In this document: positions 1 to 12,173 of the stretch, piece by piece
How the letters are laid out: the number at the start of each line of letters is the position of its first letter
Position numbering within the stretch: position 1 is the stretch's first letter
Source of the DNA: Trifolium pratense
Taxonomy: Eukaryota; Streptophyta; Magnoliopsida; Fabales; Fabaceae
Length of the DNA: 64,000 nucleotides
NCBI RefSeq assembly: GCF_020283565.1
Contig: NC_060060.1
Location: forward strand, 2,852,001-2,916,000
Direction: 5' to 3'
Translations under genes and position numbers: made by a program
Notes under the pieces: model-generated
What the model was told of the DNA's origin: nothing
The model's input: the letters and a program-made list of their open reading frames with translations, nothing else
The model's database searches: none

Positions 1-544
1 TCATCTCATCCAAATTCACTACCAGAAGTTTCTGACATTTTCGACATTCACACATTATACATCAACCACTCGCACTTGACATCGATGTTATAGCTTCTAT
101 CATATCATAAGTGCTTAAATTCAATAAGTTATGAGACAACCAACATAGTCACATGCATTTGACTCCAATGTATAGTACCTATCATATCATAAGTGCTTAA
201 ATTCATTAAGTTATGACACAAACAATAGTCATACAATTGTAACCAGAATAACAAATGAAAATGTGAAACCTCAGAAAATTGAAATCATGAGGTCCTCCCA
301 TGTTTAAAACAACATAATAAATCACCACAATACACTTTCAAAAACACAAAAAAAAAAAATGTAAAATTGTGAACAGTCTTCAAGAACCTGCATGCTCAAA
401 TTTAGTGGTCACAAAAATCTGTCATTATTTTTCTACAGTGTATACATATACGTATACATAAATATAAATAAATATAAAAGCAAGACCTCTCAACATTTTT
501 ACTTCTATTTTACTTCTCGAGTAAAGTCATGGTTTGCATGCAAG

Positions 545-640
545 TCAAAGGTTTAGATGTCAGCTCAGTGTTACGAGTTTGATCTTATAATCGTAAAGGA
601 CGGGGTTCAAATTCCCTCGAGGACCGTTGCAAAATGACAA
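545..640 (+). repeat. tRNA-like (SINE-type) fragment downstream of TRM1
   Basis: A box-B-like sequence (GGGGTTCAAATTCCC, around 602-617) sits about 45 bases after a weak box-A-like stretch (GTCAGCTCAGTG). No complete cloverleaf with a matching acceptor stem can be drawn, so this is a tRNA-derived repeat fragment rather than a tRNA gene. The rest of 1-1032 is AT-rich intergenic DNA that probably includes the TRM1 3' UTR next to the stop codon at 1033. I see no other gene in it. Confidence 0.45.
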
Positions 641-1032
641 TTAGTAACATTGTAATTAATCATCATTTCATTATTCTCAAATCTTAAAAAAAAAAAATGC
701 ATATCAAAAGTTGAAACACAGCTATATGAAACACCAAATCAAAATTCAATTAAAAAACAACTAATGTTTAACAAAATACAAATTTTCAAAATACAATTAA
801 AATAAAAATAAAAAGAACAGATTTAAATATCAAATTTGATGCTATATGCCTTAATCTTGCTCCAAAATTTAACTTAATTATTCATTGAGCAAAGAGGCAC
901 ATTAACTAGAAGATATCTTAGCTCAGCTCACTCTGCAAAATTTGATGAAAACAAATAGGCTTTCTTTAGTAACCAAAAAATGTAGACTTTTTTTTCTCGT
1001 GAAAATTGATTTCAAGAATCTGATTTTATGAG

Positions 1033-4000
1033 CTAAGAAGTGGAAGTATTTTCTTCAGTCTTTGGCTTCTTACTTTTGGGTTCTTCTTCATTATTTTCTT
1101 CATGGTTGAGAACTCCATTAAGTGCTGCTTCACCTAAGAGGGAGATATGCTTGCTAGTGATTGTGCGTCCCGCCCTTAATTTTGGACCCCAATGTTTTTC
1201 AGGATTTGGAAGAAACCTCGCAACTTTCTTTGCTTGCGCCTTGCTGAGAGACGCTACAGCTCGAGCAAAATTAGCCTGAAAAGGACATAAGACAAGAAAA
1301 ATTTTACTACGCGAGACCATAAGTCGGGACAAAATCGGACCAAGTCCAAACATGTTCAAAGGTAATAATATTATATATGCCACATTTGGATAAACAACTT
1401 AATTTCATATAAGTGCGTAGGTATTTCTGTAACAAAAGTTAAGTAAAGTTAGGCCATTTTCATATAAGTTATAAATATGTCATACAATGTTTCATAAACT
1501 CTCTTAAACATTCTCACAAGTGCTTATGTCATTTGAGGACCCGTTTGGTAACCCAGCTCAAATTCAGGATAAGAATTTTAACTATAGAGACAGGATAGGA
1601 TAAGCTTCAGGATTAACTTATCATATCTTGTTGTGTCACCAAACACTGGATTGAGACAGGATATGATACAGTTATCAAATAAGTCAATCTAAACAGACCT
1701 TCATTAATAAATATAAATTATAAAAAAGAAATCATATTTTAAGGCATTTGCTTGAATTAAGCACTTGTTCGATATGCGCATATCATATGAGAGTTATGCA
1801 TAAGAGAATTATGTGTAAGTTGTTTCTGTAATCTAAGAGATGATGGGGATAACTCCACAGTAACACTATAAAAGCTATTTCTATAACCTATCTTTGGAGA
1901 GCATATAAAAATGAGTTGAAACTGAAACAGCCTTTTTGACACATCATAAGCTAGTTTTATAAACTCTTCCAAACATGTATACCAAAGTTTATATCATAAG
2001 ATGAACTAACATAAAAATTGAATGGATTAAATATACCTGCAGAACAGGTTCCTTTGCAAGTATGACACTTCCTGGTTGATCTGCTGGCTGACCTTTAATA
2101 GGATGATTTTTTACCTACAGTGAAATAGAATTAGTGAGTAAATACTAATAAATATACTATAGAGTACCCTAGAATCATGAAATGAGACAGCGCATTATTT
2201 TATGCGGTAGTTAAAAGAGACGGCGCATTGTTTTATATACACGTGACGTAAGCCTAATGCAAGAAAGCCGAGTATGTGATCCCTTACCCAGCAGCGCATT
2301 ATATCCCAAATAACATCCATTGGTGCATCTGATTTAAGCCCTAATGCACAAACATGAGTTCTAGAGATACGATATCCAGCATTGATCACAGCCGAACGGA
2401 ACAGAACTGCCGATGGAGATGTGCATTTAAGGGTTGAAGAAAGGCTGTGCAGACTCAAAAATAGAGGAACATCTGGCAATTCCTGCAAGAAAAATACATT
2501 GAACATATTAGATGGAATTCCCATTAAGTTGTATCACATGAAGAAATGTGATAGGTATATTAGCTTACGGAGTTAGAGTTAACATTATGTGTGCATTTTC
2601 CTAAAAAATAGACCCTACAGAAACACGCATACCTCTGATATTGTATTCAATATAGCGGATATGTGTTCGTAAGCTGGATATTTGGATTTCATACGGTTTA
2701 CGTCTGCTATAATAGAAGCTACCCATTCTTGATCATGGATAGGAGCAGACCATATAGGGCCACCCATAACAAATTTTTTCCCACAATCAGTGCATTCTTG
2801 AGGAACAACAGGACCGAATCCGGGCAAATGTCTGACACTAGTATTCTGAAATAAAAATTAAAATGAAACCTTCACTGAAGACATATGGCACCAATAGTAA
2901 CAAATATGATTTTAAGTGTACTTGTGTTGAATATGGCGCCAATAACAGCCTAGAACATGGTATATACCTTGGTAATGGACCTCCCAAGGGGTTGAAGGTG
3001 GAAAGAATCGCAACCAGTGCACTGATAAACATATGAAAGCTTTAACGGAGTGTCTTTCATAGCACTTGCAGAACTGCAATCAAGTATTTCATCTTTCAGT
3101 TAGAAACAAAATTATATGATATGATATTACGGAACCGTTATTTGATAAAGATACTAACAAAATATATGCTAAAAGACATAACTGCAAAACTAAGAGAACT
3201 TACGTGTATACACGAACAAAAACACGAAGATAGAAGTCCTTTTGAAAAGATAGCACAGGAACAATATACCGCTTGTATCGGTTAGCATGGCTCTACATTA
3301 CATTAAGAAAATATCGTAACTATATTAAAAAATTTAAAGACGTTCATTATGATTAGATTAAAAATTCTAAATAACAAATTGAGCAGTAACTCTCTTGGAA
3401 CTTCTATAAATCTTCATTAATATTCTTATGTAGGAACTCAAATCAAATTAAACTATATCTGATTTCAGTATAAAGTGATTCAGATATATACCTCAATGGA
3501 AGCAAGAACAATCCTCAAGGCCATTTCATGGATATATTTCCCTCTCGTCGGGTACGATCCATACCTAGAAGATAAAAAAAATCAGTCATAAGAAGGTTGG
3601 TTCACCAAACAACTGTGCGATGAAAGTTCATAGCGAACAAGAGTATTAACATTACTTTGAATAGCAGACCTCCCCGTTTCCTCCGCAGAGTACAGCCATA
3701 TCTGTTGCGGTACACATCAGTATACCTCCATCAGCAACAGATTGAACTGCTGAATCGAGAAACACAGAAGGTGAACCATATGGATCAAGATCAACCTGGA
3801 AAATAGAAAACATATAGACTAATGACCGTGAAAAATGTGTTTTCTTATATTAAAAGGTGAATAAAAAAGCATAATAGTAGCAAGCATCGACTTACCACAT
3901 CAAATTTGTTAGGGTTTTCTAGCATATACACGCGAGCATCAGCAAGATGAGACTCCACTTTGGAAACTGCAACTGAACCGTTGAATTTAATGTTCCTTCT

Positions 4001-6133
4001 GCAAGCTTCGACAGATGCTGCAAGAAGACAAAATCAAGAGTAAGCATGCAAATGCATAAGCTTAATAATCAAATAAGAAGAACTTATCTCAAACAAAAGT
4101 AGCAATTACAAGTGCCCAAGTAGCATAACAACCACTATGGGCCAGATGCCGGTTTATAAGAGACAAAAAAAAAGAAAGTGATTTTGACATTAAATAATTT
4201 ATTGATTATTAAGAAAAGCAAAAATTACTGTGTTTGTTACCATACTGAAAAAAGCTTTTTGAAAAAATCGTCTATCAAAACAATTTTTCAATAGAAGCTT
4301 CTCAAAACAGCCTCTCATTTTAGGCAATTTTTTTCATTTCTTTATAAGTTGTGACAGACTCCTAAAAGTTAATATTTTTTAAAAAATATTGATTTTTTAA
4401 ATAAAGGTTGTAATAAACAGGCCTTAAATTTTAAAACAATGGAACAAAATTCAAAGATAATGTAAACTCATGAATCCGTAAAGCACCTGGATCGTTGTCC
4501 AGAGCAATAACCTGACCGATCCCTTCTATTTCGCGAGCATATCTGAGAGCCCTTAACCCAGAAGCTGACAAGGCCTATATGCAGACAAATAAAAGAGCAA
4601 TTATACACATGACCCTAGTTTCGGATTCAAGTTATAGAGAAAGCAAAAAAATGAAAATCAGGTATCGAATGAAGAATAGTGAAGGTGATGCTTGAATGAC
4701 TTAAATGAGTTCTATAAAAGGGCATCTAAAGGGACAATCAAAACCTCAAGAACTATCGGTGGCTTCAGCTCCTTTGGTCCTTTTAATTCCGACTGATCAA
4801 TTTTCTCTTCGTCAGCATCACATTCTTCATCGATCTTGACAGAACCTTCCATTGTAGTGCATGATTCCACAGGAGATGCCTCTTCCACTGATTCACATTT
4901 GCCATTTGTTTTATGATCTTCTGGTGGAGTTTTGTTATCAACTTCCTCCACAGCTGATTCAGAAGAATCATTTTCAGATGCTTTCTTTGCCCTATTTGCT
5001 ATCTTCAACAAATGTGCTTCATATTCTTGCTTCCTTTTCGATATAAATGCCCTCAAAACAGCAATGGATAAATCCCTGTTATTAACCTGATAATCGCAAA
5101 ACCAGAACGAATATAGGATCAATCTAAACTAAACAAAAGTTAGCTTTTTTTTCCTTTCTTTTCACACAGAAAAAAAGGTATAATAAACAGCGGAATTACA
5201 TAGAAACATATATAAGCCAGATACATTAGATTTTCGATGAATCTAAAAAAACAAACTTTCTCTTATATTAAGAACCGGAGGGAGTAATAAATATAAATGC
5301 ATGTTTGGATTGGAAATGAGTTTAGCAGAATCATGGTGTCATGCTACCATGATTTTAGCAAAAAATTACACTTTTGAGACCGTAATTTTGTCAAACTCAT
5401 TAAAGCTAATAAAACCTAACCAAAACAACTTCTTAATAATTCAATTAAGAATCAGAAATCATCAATAAACCCCATCTAAGTCAATTCACAAAACCTCCAA
5501 AATCAACATCACCCCATTATTCATGTTTCAATTTTGTTAACAACCCATCACTTTTTTCATCATCATGGACAAAACCTCAGATTAAAATTAAAAATTAGGG
5601 TTTTTCATCACAAGCATAATTTCAAAGCCAAGAAACCCCCATCTCAATAAATTCACAAAACCTCCAAAATCAACATCACCCCATTACTCAAGTTTCAATT
5701 TTGTTCCCAACCCATCAATTTTTTCATCATGAACCAAACATCAGATTAAAAAAAATTAAAATTTTCAACTAGGGTTTTCATCAAAACCATAAATTCAAAG
5801 CCAATTATAACAAAAAAGGAATAAAAAAGTAAACTTTATTGTTACCTGAGCGTTGTTATAAAAGACTGTATTCTTCTTATGCATAAGAATCTCAGCTTCA
5901 CCTTCCTTAATAACTGTATAATCATCCAAATTTGTTGCCATTTTTTTGCTTAAATCTTGCAAAAACAAATTATGGGTTTGTTGAATCTTATTCTCCTCTT
6001 CTAGATTTTGAGAGCAGGTAGAAGTACAAAGAGAGTTGAACAGAGAAAATGGGTTTGCTGCTGCAATAGCAGTTGTTGCACGAACAAGCTTCAGTTGCAG
6101 TTTAAGAGTGCGAGATTCTGAAACCAACCACAT
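1033..6133 (-). CDS. TRM1: tRNA (guanine(26)-N2)-dimethyltransferase, TRM1 family
   Basis: Transfers methyl groups from S-adenosylmethionine to G26 of tRNAs. Coding exons from GT..AG sites: 6133-5846, 5086-4745, 4574-4487, 4017-3896, 3795-3656, 3564-3492, 3292-3204, 3073-2968, 2845-2633, 2482-2288, 2114-2037, 1275-1033. They sum to 1977 nt, a frame of 658 residues. A second in-frame ATG at 5941 ([10 protein letters not shown]) gives 594 residues, near the usual plant length; the extra 64 residues are Ser/Thr/Arg-rich and could be an organelle-targeting leader. Visible motifs: [14 protein letters not shown], the SAM-binding loop (exon 3); DLDPYGSP at about 282-289, the catalytic motif; CTGC (399-402) and CTDC (434-437), a likely zinc site. 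Exon 2 carries an acidic Ser/Glu-rich insert. The tail is Lys/Glu-rich (SKKPKTEEN). The TRM1 assignment is firm; which start is used is open. Confidence 0.93.
1542..1700. repeat. Possible MITE in the last TRM1 intron
   Basis: A block opening with GGACCCGTTTGG and closing with TAAACAGACC, roughly inverted ends of the common plant GTTTGG type, lies in the intron 1276-2036. The match between ends is short and no target duplication is clear, so the call is weak. Confidence 0.3.
5466..5797. repeat. Two-copy tandem duplication in TRM1 intron 1
   Basis: About 165 bp is repeated once with a 167-bp offset: the phrase CACAAAACCTCCAAAATC near 5487 recurs near 5654, followed in both by a CATCACCCCATTA block, a CATCA-rich block and a TAGGGTTTT block. 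The copies differ by a few substitutions and small indels. Both lie in the intron between coding exons 1 and 2. Confidence 0.8.
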
Positions 6134-6738
6134 AAGAAACCGTTTTTATACATAGCTTTTAAAATATCTAAATTAAAAACCCTACTCTCAATTTTTAAAA
6201 TTTATCATTTGTAAAAATAAAACGATTTTTTTTTATTATTTGTATCAAATTATGAAATCAAAACGTGTTTTACCATAAACCCTAATAATGGTTACTTCTA
6301 TTTTTATTTTTATTTTTTTATTTTTATTTTATCTATAGGTTGAACTTTAGATTATTGATTTGTCTAAATCGAATTTAGATTACTTGATAGTTTTTTTTTT
6401 CTTTTCTGGAATTATAATTATAATCTAGAAAATTTTGACAGCCTAGTTATAATTGATTGTCTTGCAAGTAGAATTACCAAATTAATTTTAATTTTTTTAA
6501 AGAATGTAGTAATTGTTTTTGTCATGTGTGTTAGAATTTATTAGGTGATTTGACAATAAAATACCATATTTAATTAATATCACGCCCATGGATGATTTAT
6601 GTATGTCATACAATTTTATTTTGATACAAGCCACTAGGTTTTGTCTGGTGTGAGGAGTTTAGATAGAATGTTTGTTATAGGTTATGCGTTCGATTCTCAC
6701 TTATTGTAAACCGAAAAAAAAATTATTTTCATACCAAT

Positions 6739-6893
6739 CGTTAGTTGGTTCAGTGGTGATTGACGCTGAACTTGATAGAAAAGACCACGGTTCGATCCCC
6801 ACAACTGCAATCGGGAGGATGCTGAAATCACTTGATGCTAGAACTGACCCCCGAACCAGATTAAACTGATGGTGAAAGCAAAAATAATAAATA
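6739..6893 (+). repeat. SINE-like tRNA-derived repeat, copy 1
   Basis: An A-box-like TTGGTTCAGTGGTGA (about 6745) is followed by a B-box GGTTCGATCCC (6789-6799) and a conserved tail (AGAACTGACCCCCGAACC, then AAACTGATGGTGAAAG). The same sequence recurs at 37097-37225 and, truncated, at 7567-7675. This fits a Pol III-derived SINE family; similar repeats are, as I recall, common in Medicago. Confidence 0.6.
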
Positions 6894-7566
6894 ATTTCCA
6901 TGGCTAGATCTAATAAGTCGATGTTGGATAGAGTATGTCATATATCAAACAAGTGGCGTTGATCGAAGCTTTTGGAGCAAAGTTAGGGATGAAACTCGTG
7001 AGAGATTCAGGGTGTCATTGTAGGTGGCATTCAAGGTGAACCATCCTATGAAGTCCCGATACGTGACACGATACCGATGCGATACGACGTCGATATGGCG
7101 ATACGGAAAAATTTTCAAAATTCGCGATACTATACGGTCCCGATATGGTATTTAAAAATTAAATTTAAAATTAAATATATATATTTTTCCATAAACCCTA
7201 ATAATGGTTACTTCTATTTTTATTTTTATTTTATCTATAGGTTGAACTTTAGATTATTGATTTGTCTAAGTCAAATTTAGATTACTTGATAGTTTTTTTT
7301 TTCTGGAATTATAATCTAGAAAATTTTGACAGCCTAGTTATAATTGATTGTCTTGCAAGTAGAATTACTAAATTAATTATAAAAAAAAAAAAAAGAATTA
7401 CTAAGTTTTTTTAAGAATATAGTAATTGTTTTTGTCATGTGTGTTAGAATTTTTTTTTTTGTACAAGTCATTTGTGTTAGAATTTATTAGGTGATTTGAC
7501 AATAAAATAGCATATTTAATTAATATCACGCCCATTGGAATGATTTATGTATGTCATAAAATTTGA

Positions 7567-7675
7567 TGGGAAAGACCATGTTTCGATCCCCGCAACTACG
7601 ATTGGGAGGGATTGAAACCACTTGATGTCAGAACTGACCCTCGAACCAGATTAAACTGGTGGTGAAAACCAAAAA
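7567..7675 (+). repeat. SINE-like repeat, 5'-truncated copy 2
   Basis: Retains the B-box region (GTTTCGATCCCC) and the downstream AGAACTGACCCTCGAACC tail but lacks the A-box segment. It is part of the second arm of the surrounding segmental duplication, so the truncation happened within that duplicate. Confidence 0.6.
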
Positions 7676-7994
7676 GAAAAAAATTTCATGACTAGATCTA
7701 GGTCGATGTTGGATAGAGTATGTCATATATATCAAACAAGTGGTCGAAGCTTTTGGAGCAAAGTTGGAGATGAAACTCGTGAGAGATTCACGGTGTCATT
7801 ATAGGTGGCATCTAAGGTGAACCATCAAACATGTGGTTCACCAATGTACCACTTATATACACCATTAGATTTATTTAAAAAATAATTAAAGGTTTAGATG
7901 AATTAAAAATAAATATAAGAATGTGTGTATCTTTCACACATATATAATTCCTAACATCTCTCTTCCATTGTCATATTTCTGGCATTTGTTCCAT

Positions 7995-8682
7995 GGCGGA
8001 TTCTAGGGTGGGAGACCTTAATAGGTCTCTCACCAATGCACCATATCTTTTATAGATTGGATGGAGTGGATTGAATGAGATGCATGATATTATGGTGTAC
8101 TGTCAGTATTATATAATTTTCTTTTTTTCACACTATTTTGTATCAGCAATATTGATGGATTATCGCAACCAAATTTTATATCCCGTAAAAAATCGAGAAC
8201 ATTTTTAAATTTATATTAATTTTTCCTGAAAAATCAAGAACATTTTTTCCCCGTAAAAATCGAGAACTTTTTTTCCAAAAAAAATTTCCGAATAAAATAT
8301 CGGAACTTTTCCCAGAAAAAAAGATAAAAAAAATTTCCTGGAAAATATCCGAAATTTTTTTCCGAATAAAATATCGGAGCTTCTTTCCAAAAAAAAACTC
8401 CGGAATTGTTTTTATTTGAAATCGAAAAAATTTTCCCCCAAAAACCGGGAACTTTTTTCCAGAAAAATCGGGAACTTTTTTTCCCAAAAAAAAATCAAAA
8501 ATTTTTTTCAAAAAAAATATCGGAAACTTTTTTCGGGAATTTTATTTTATTTTTATGGAAATTATATAATACTGACAGTGACCATAATATCATGCATCTC
8601 ATTCAATCAATTTCATCCAATGAATAAAAAATACGGTGCATTGGTGAGAGACCTATTAAGGTCTCCCACCCTAGAATCCGCC
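7995..8682. mobile_element. Foldback Mutator-type MITE with 9-bp TSD
   Basis: 688-bp element flanked by the perfect 9-bp direct repeat TTGTTCCAT (7986-7994 and 8683-8691). Its ends are inverted (GGCGGATTCTAGGGTGGGAG), and the inverted arms run on for about 125 bp: AGACCTTAATAGGTCTC and TGAGATGCATGATATTATGG recur in reverse complement on the right. Between the arms lies an imperfectly repeated 25-35 bp motif built on CCGAATAAAATATCGGA and AATCGAGAAC. Long inverted arms with a 9-bp TSD are typical of Mutator-like elements. The open frames across the core (repeated GKK-type peptides) are by-products of the repeat, not genes. Confidence 0.85.
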
Positions 8683-8691
8683 TTGTTCCAT

Positions 8692-9785
8692 AACCGCTAC
8701 TCTCCTAAAGATTCATGGAAAGATATATTAATAGAACCTTTTAATTTCATAAATCTAGTCTAGCAATGATTTGTAATTAAAAAAAAAAAAGAGAGATTTC
8801 CATCATAATTTTAATTTTTAATTGGTATGAATAGGAAAACTTGAAAATTCCTATTTCTGCCACAATTTAACACATACCCTCTTACTATCCTTGTTGTTCT
8901 TTTTTCAAACGAGAGAGAAATTAAAAATGACTTGGATGTAAATCATGTTTGTAAAATATTGTAAATCATGTTTTTTTTGTCAAATATTCAAATTTTATGT
9001 TTGAAGTTTGAGTGAGGGATTCAGAGTTATGGTTTAGATGAGTTTGTGAATAAAACATGAGGAAGAGACAAAAGGTAGTTAATTAAAAAAATAATTAAAA
9101 AGTGTGATCTAGTGTATAATATATGCGAAGTTGATTAATCTAACGACTCTCGTTCATTTTATGAAGTGGTCCACCAATGAGAGAATTGATAGAGCTCTCA
9201 CTTTAAAAGTCACGGTCATTGTAGTTCAAAATATCAATAGTGTGGCAAAAGTGATTAAATGTCTTAAAAAGTTAAATAAACTACATCGATACAATTATAA
9301 ATAATTGACGGGCTTTGAGAAAAAAATCTTGTCAATTACTTTTTCTATCTTTCATTTAAAACTTGTACGTTTTTCCAAAACTTTTCTCATTTAGGTGATG
9401 ATGATTTGATGAAAAATTAAAGTGCAGAGTGGAAATGATCCAGCGAAGCCGGTCTATCAAACAGGAGTAATAGAAAATTTAGAACATTAGAAAATTCAAA
9501 TACTTCAATTGAATTCTTTTGATTTATATATATTTTTGTTGCGCTATAATGATTATAATTTTCCATTCTTTAAAATGAGTATTGAATTTTCGCAACTTTT
9601 TAACCTAGCTATTAGGTCGAAGGAGGGCGTTGGTCGGTCAAGATCAAATCTGTTTGTCAAGTTTTCTTAGGCACTTTCCCTAATAAAATATTCATACATA
9701 CATCAAAAGATAAGAGAATCTAACCTAATAGGGAAATTGTTTTTTTTTTTCCTTTCTACATACATCAAATATTCATACATACATC
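8692..9785. other. Gene-free AT-rich stretch
   Basis: No coding exon, RNA gene or element with definable ends was recognised. A fragment around 9160-9215 (GTGGTCCACCAATGAGAG) resembles the ends of local MITEs, and the sequence is otherwise AT-rich with poly-A/T runs. Confidence 0.5.
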
Positions 9786-9789
9786 AAAA

Positions 9790-10368
9790 CTAGAACTTTG
9801 ACCCATGCGGTCCATGGGTCTAATTAGCTGTAATATGTAATAATAAAAAATAAAATATAAAAATTTTAAGAGCATTTTCAATAAGAGTATTGTAGGGAAT
9901 TTCATGAACTAATTATTCTATATTTTTTTATGTGCTTATTTTATATTTTATATATTTTTAAAATAATTTTGGAACCCCATCATTTTGTTTACTTATTAAA
10001 AAAAATTGCTGATAACTAAAGGTTAAAATATTAATGGTAATTAAAGGTTAAAAAAAAATTAAAGACACAATCAAGAACATAAACTTAAGTAGACATCCAT
10101 AAATAAATAAAAATTGTGATTAATTCCGCCGTTCAAATTTATTGAAAACATGGTTAACATATTAGGATTCCTAAATTCTTTCATAATTGAAGCACATGTT
10201 TTAGCGGTTAAAATGTTTTATTGTAAGTAAGGGATGCAGGTTCGATTCTTATCGTAAACAAATCTGTATTTTTTTAATATAAAGCTGCAATAAAAAGAAA
10301 GAGAAAATGAGAGCGGAAAAAATTCGGTTTAGGGTTAACTTATGTTAGCAAGCTTATAATATAAGAGA
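9790..10368 (-). mobile_element. Non-autonomous Helitron-like element
   Basis: Read on the minus strand it starts with TCTCTTATATTATAAGC after an A (10369 is T on the plus strand) and ends with a GC-rich hairpin (ACCCATG..CATGGGT) a few bases before CTAG, which is followed by T. This is the standard Helitron layout: 5' TC, 3' hairpin then CTRR, insertion between A and T, no TIR and no TSD. Inside is a B-box-like GGTTCGATTC (10229-10238). No Rep/helicase gene is present. Confidence 0.6.
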
Positions 10369-10839
10369 TAAGAGATTATCGGTTTTAAATTGTTTAAATT
10401 GTGCAATGAAAATTGTTGGTGCTTAATTGTCGTATGAAATCTTTCCTATGAAAGTTGATGGAGCTTAACACTTTGTGGACATAATTTAAATCACAATTGG
10501 TCTGTTAGTGCATATTGTATCAATTGATCATCGGTTAATATTAAATCTGCAATGTTAAAATCAAAATAAATAATGTGATTAGTGACATGACCATGGTTGT
10601 GTTTGGTTGTATTGCAAAAAAAATTGATTTAGCTGAATTGAGTTTGATAATAACTTGCCAAATTACACGTGATAATAACTTTTCAAATCTCACATGATAA
10701 TTATTCTCTAAATTTATGATCCAGTAAAAAAAATCATTGATCAGAAAAGACATAAAAATATTTCGTGATAAATAATATAGTTAACAATAATTTTAATATG
10801 ATATACTTTTAAAATTGATGGTGCTTATCAATTATTGCA

Positions 10840-11040
10840 CATAATTTTAATCATAATTGGTATACTTGCCATAATGGTTGGAAATATTGTCTTGCATTGA
10901 AGGGTTGTAGGTTCGATTCCTAGTCAAGACAAAATTGTATTATTTTTTAATAAAAATTGCAAGATAAAATGGAGGGAAAATAGAGAAAACAAATTAGGAT
11001 TTAGGATTTGCTTGTGTATACAAGCTTATAATATAAAAGA
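10840..11040 (-). mobile_element. Second Helitron-like terminus of the same family
   Basis: The minus-strand start TCTTTTATATTATAAGC (ending at plus position 11040, next base T) and the internal order (B-box-like GGTTCGATTCC, TATTTTTTAATA, GGATTTAGG) parallel the right half of the 9790-10368 element. A matching hairpin/CTAG end was not located, so its left limit is uncertain. Confidence 0.45.
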
Positions 11041-11099
11041 TTGCTTATTTTCTACATCCTATTGTAGAAAATAACAAGAGAATCTAACCTAACACGCCT

Positions 11100-11390
11100 A
11101 TTTTAAACAAGTAAATAAATAAGTTAGTTCTTGAATTTTTATCCATTAATCAATTTAGCCTATAATTTATCGACATAGCTAATATCCCTTAATTTATATT
11201 AAATCAGTCCCTAAGCAATTGATTGAGGGTTGATTCAGGGACTAAATTGAGATAACATATGATAATTCAATGATACAATTGATTGAAAAAGACTAATTTA
11301 ATATAAATTTTAGAAATTAACGAATATTTAACTATTTTGATAAATTGAAAAATAAAATTGATTGATAAGTAAAATTTAAAGCCACAACTC
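11100..11390. repeat. Palindromic repeat (CAGTCCCTAA..AGGGACT type)
   Basis: A foldback-like stretch with TAAATCAGTCCCTAAG and CAGGGACTAAATTGA on either side of a short centre (about 11200-11245), and looser inverted similarity further out. I cannot fix ends or a target duplication. Confidence 0.4.
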
Positions 11391-11860
11391 ACTTTCACTC
11401 ACTCATTCATCCATTTCTTCTTCTTCCATTCAAGGTTCAACTACTGAGCTTCATATTCATATCCTTTTCTACATTTATATATATCTTTGTTTTTGAGGTT
11501 CTAAAATGCAGTTTTTATTAAATACTTTGTGCTCTGTACTCAACATTTTTGTTGATCTATGAAGTGTTAAAATGTGACAAATAATTTTTTTATTTTTATC
11601 TAAGTTTTGGGGTTATATATCCAGATTGATGTATTTTCTCTTATATTTTTTATGTTTTGGGAAATGCTATAGTATGTTTCAGTTTCTGGATTAGAGTAGA
11701 CTATGATGCTTTCTAACACCAAATAGATGAAATAATATAGCATGTTGTAACATTGAAATAATTTAGGCTTATTTTTGTTGTTTTTAATATGCATATCTAT
11801 CAAGAATTTTTCTTCCTCTCTATTATAGATGCTATTTTGCTAGTTCATACATAATACTAG

Positions 11861-11899
11861 GATCTACTTATGTTCAAAGTGCAGTTGCAAAAGGAGCTG
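11861..11899 (+). pseudogene. Possible pectin-acetylesterase exon relic
   Basis: A 39-base stretch bounded by AG and GTAAGG reads STYVQSAVAKGA in one frame. This resembles the segment just before the conserved Cys-Leu-Asp-Gly region of plant pectin acetylesterases. No neighbouring exons of that family were found, so this is at most a stranded fragment and may be chance. Confidence 0.22.
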
Positions 11900-12173
11900 G
11901 TAAGGAAGTACTTCTGTGCTTGATAATGGAAAATATAACTTTATGTGTTCTTCATATTTTGCTTACTATTTTTTGGTATTAACCCTCTGATTCCCAGCGG
12001 AAGGGGGTCTGGTAATCTAGAGTTCGGCCGTGAGGTTAGAAAAGTCTGACAAAAAATTGTTCCCACCAGAATCGAACTCGGATTCTCGCGAATAATCCGT
12101 CCTAGGAGGAGCTTATTAAGCCCAATTTCTTAGTTTCTACGTTGTAAAACAGAAACCTCCATTGTAAAACAGA

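Larger units (their letters stand above)
6271..7825. repeat. Segmental direct duplication upstream of TRM1
   Basis: The stretch from 6271 (CCATAAACCCTAATAATGG) to about 7045 recurs from about 7188 to 7825 in the same order: the TTTTTATTTTTATTTT run, AGGTTGAACTTTAGATT, CTAGAAAATTTTGACAGCC, the SINE-like block, then GTCGATGTTGGATAGAG and AGCTTTTGGAGCAAAGTT. The second copy has lost the first part of the SINE-like block and has extra poly-A/T insertions. A GC-richer 7045-7150 segment (GATACGTGACACGATACC type) separates the copies. No gene is seen here. Confidence 0.8.

Noticed and set aside
6780..6805. tRNA gene suggested by a perfect B-box
   Set aside because: No acceptor or anticodon stems form and the same sequence recurs as a dispersed SINE-like repeat.
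8176..8763. Open frames encoding repeated GKK/FFG peptides
   Set aside because: They are translations of the iterated core and arms of a foldback MITE, appear on both strands, and have no protein-family features.
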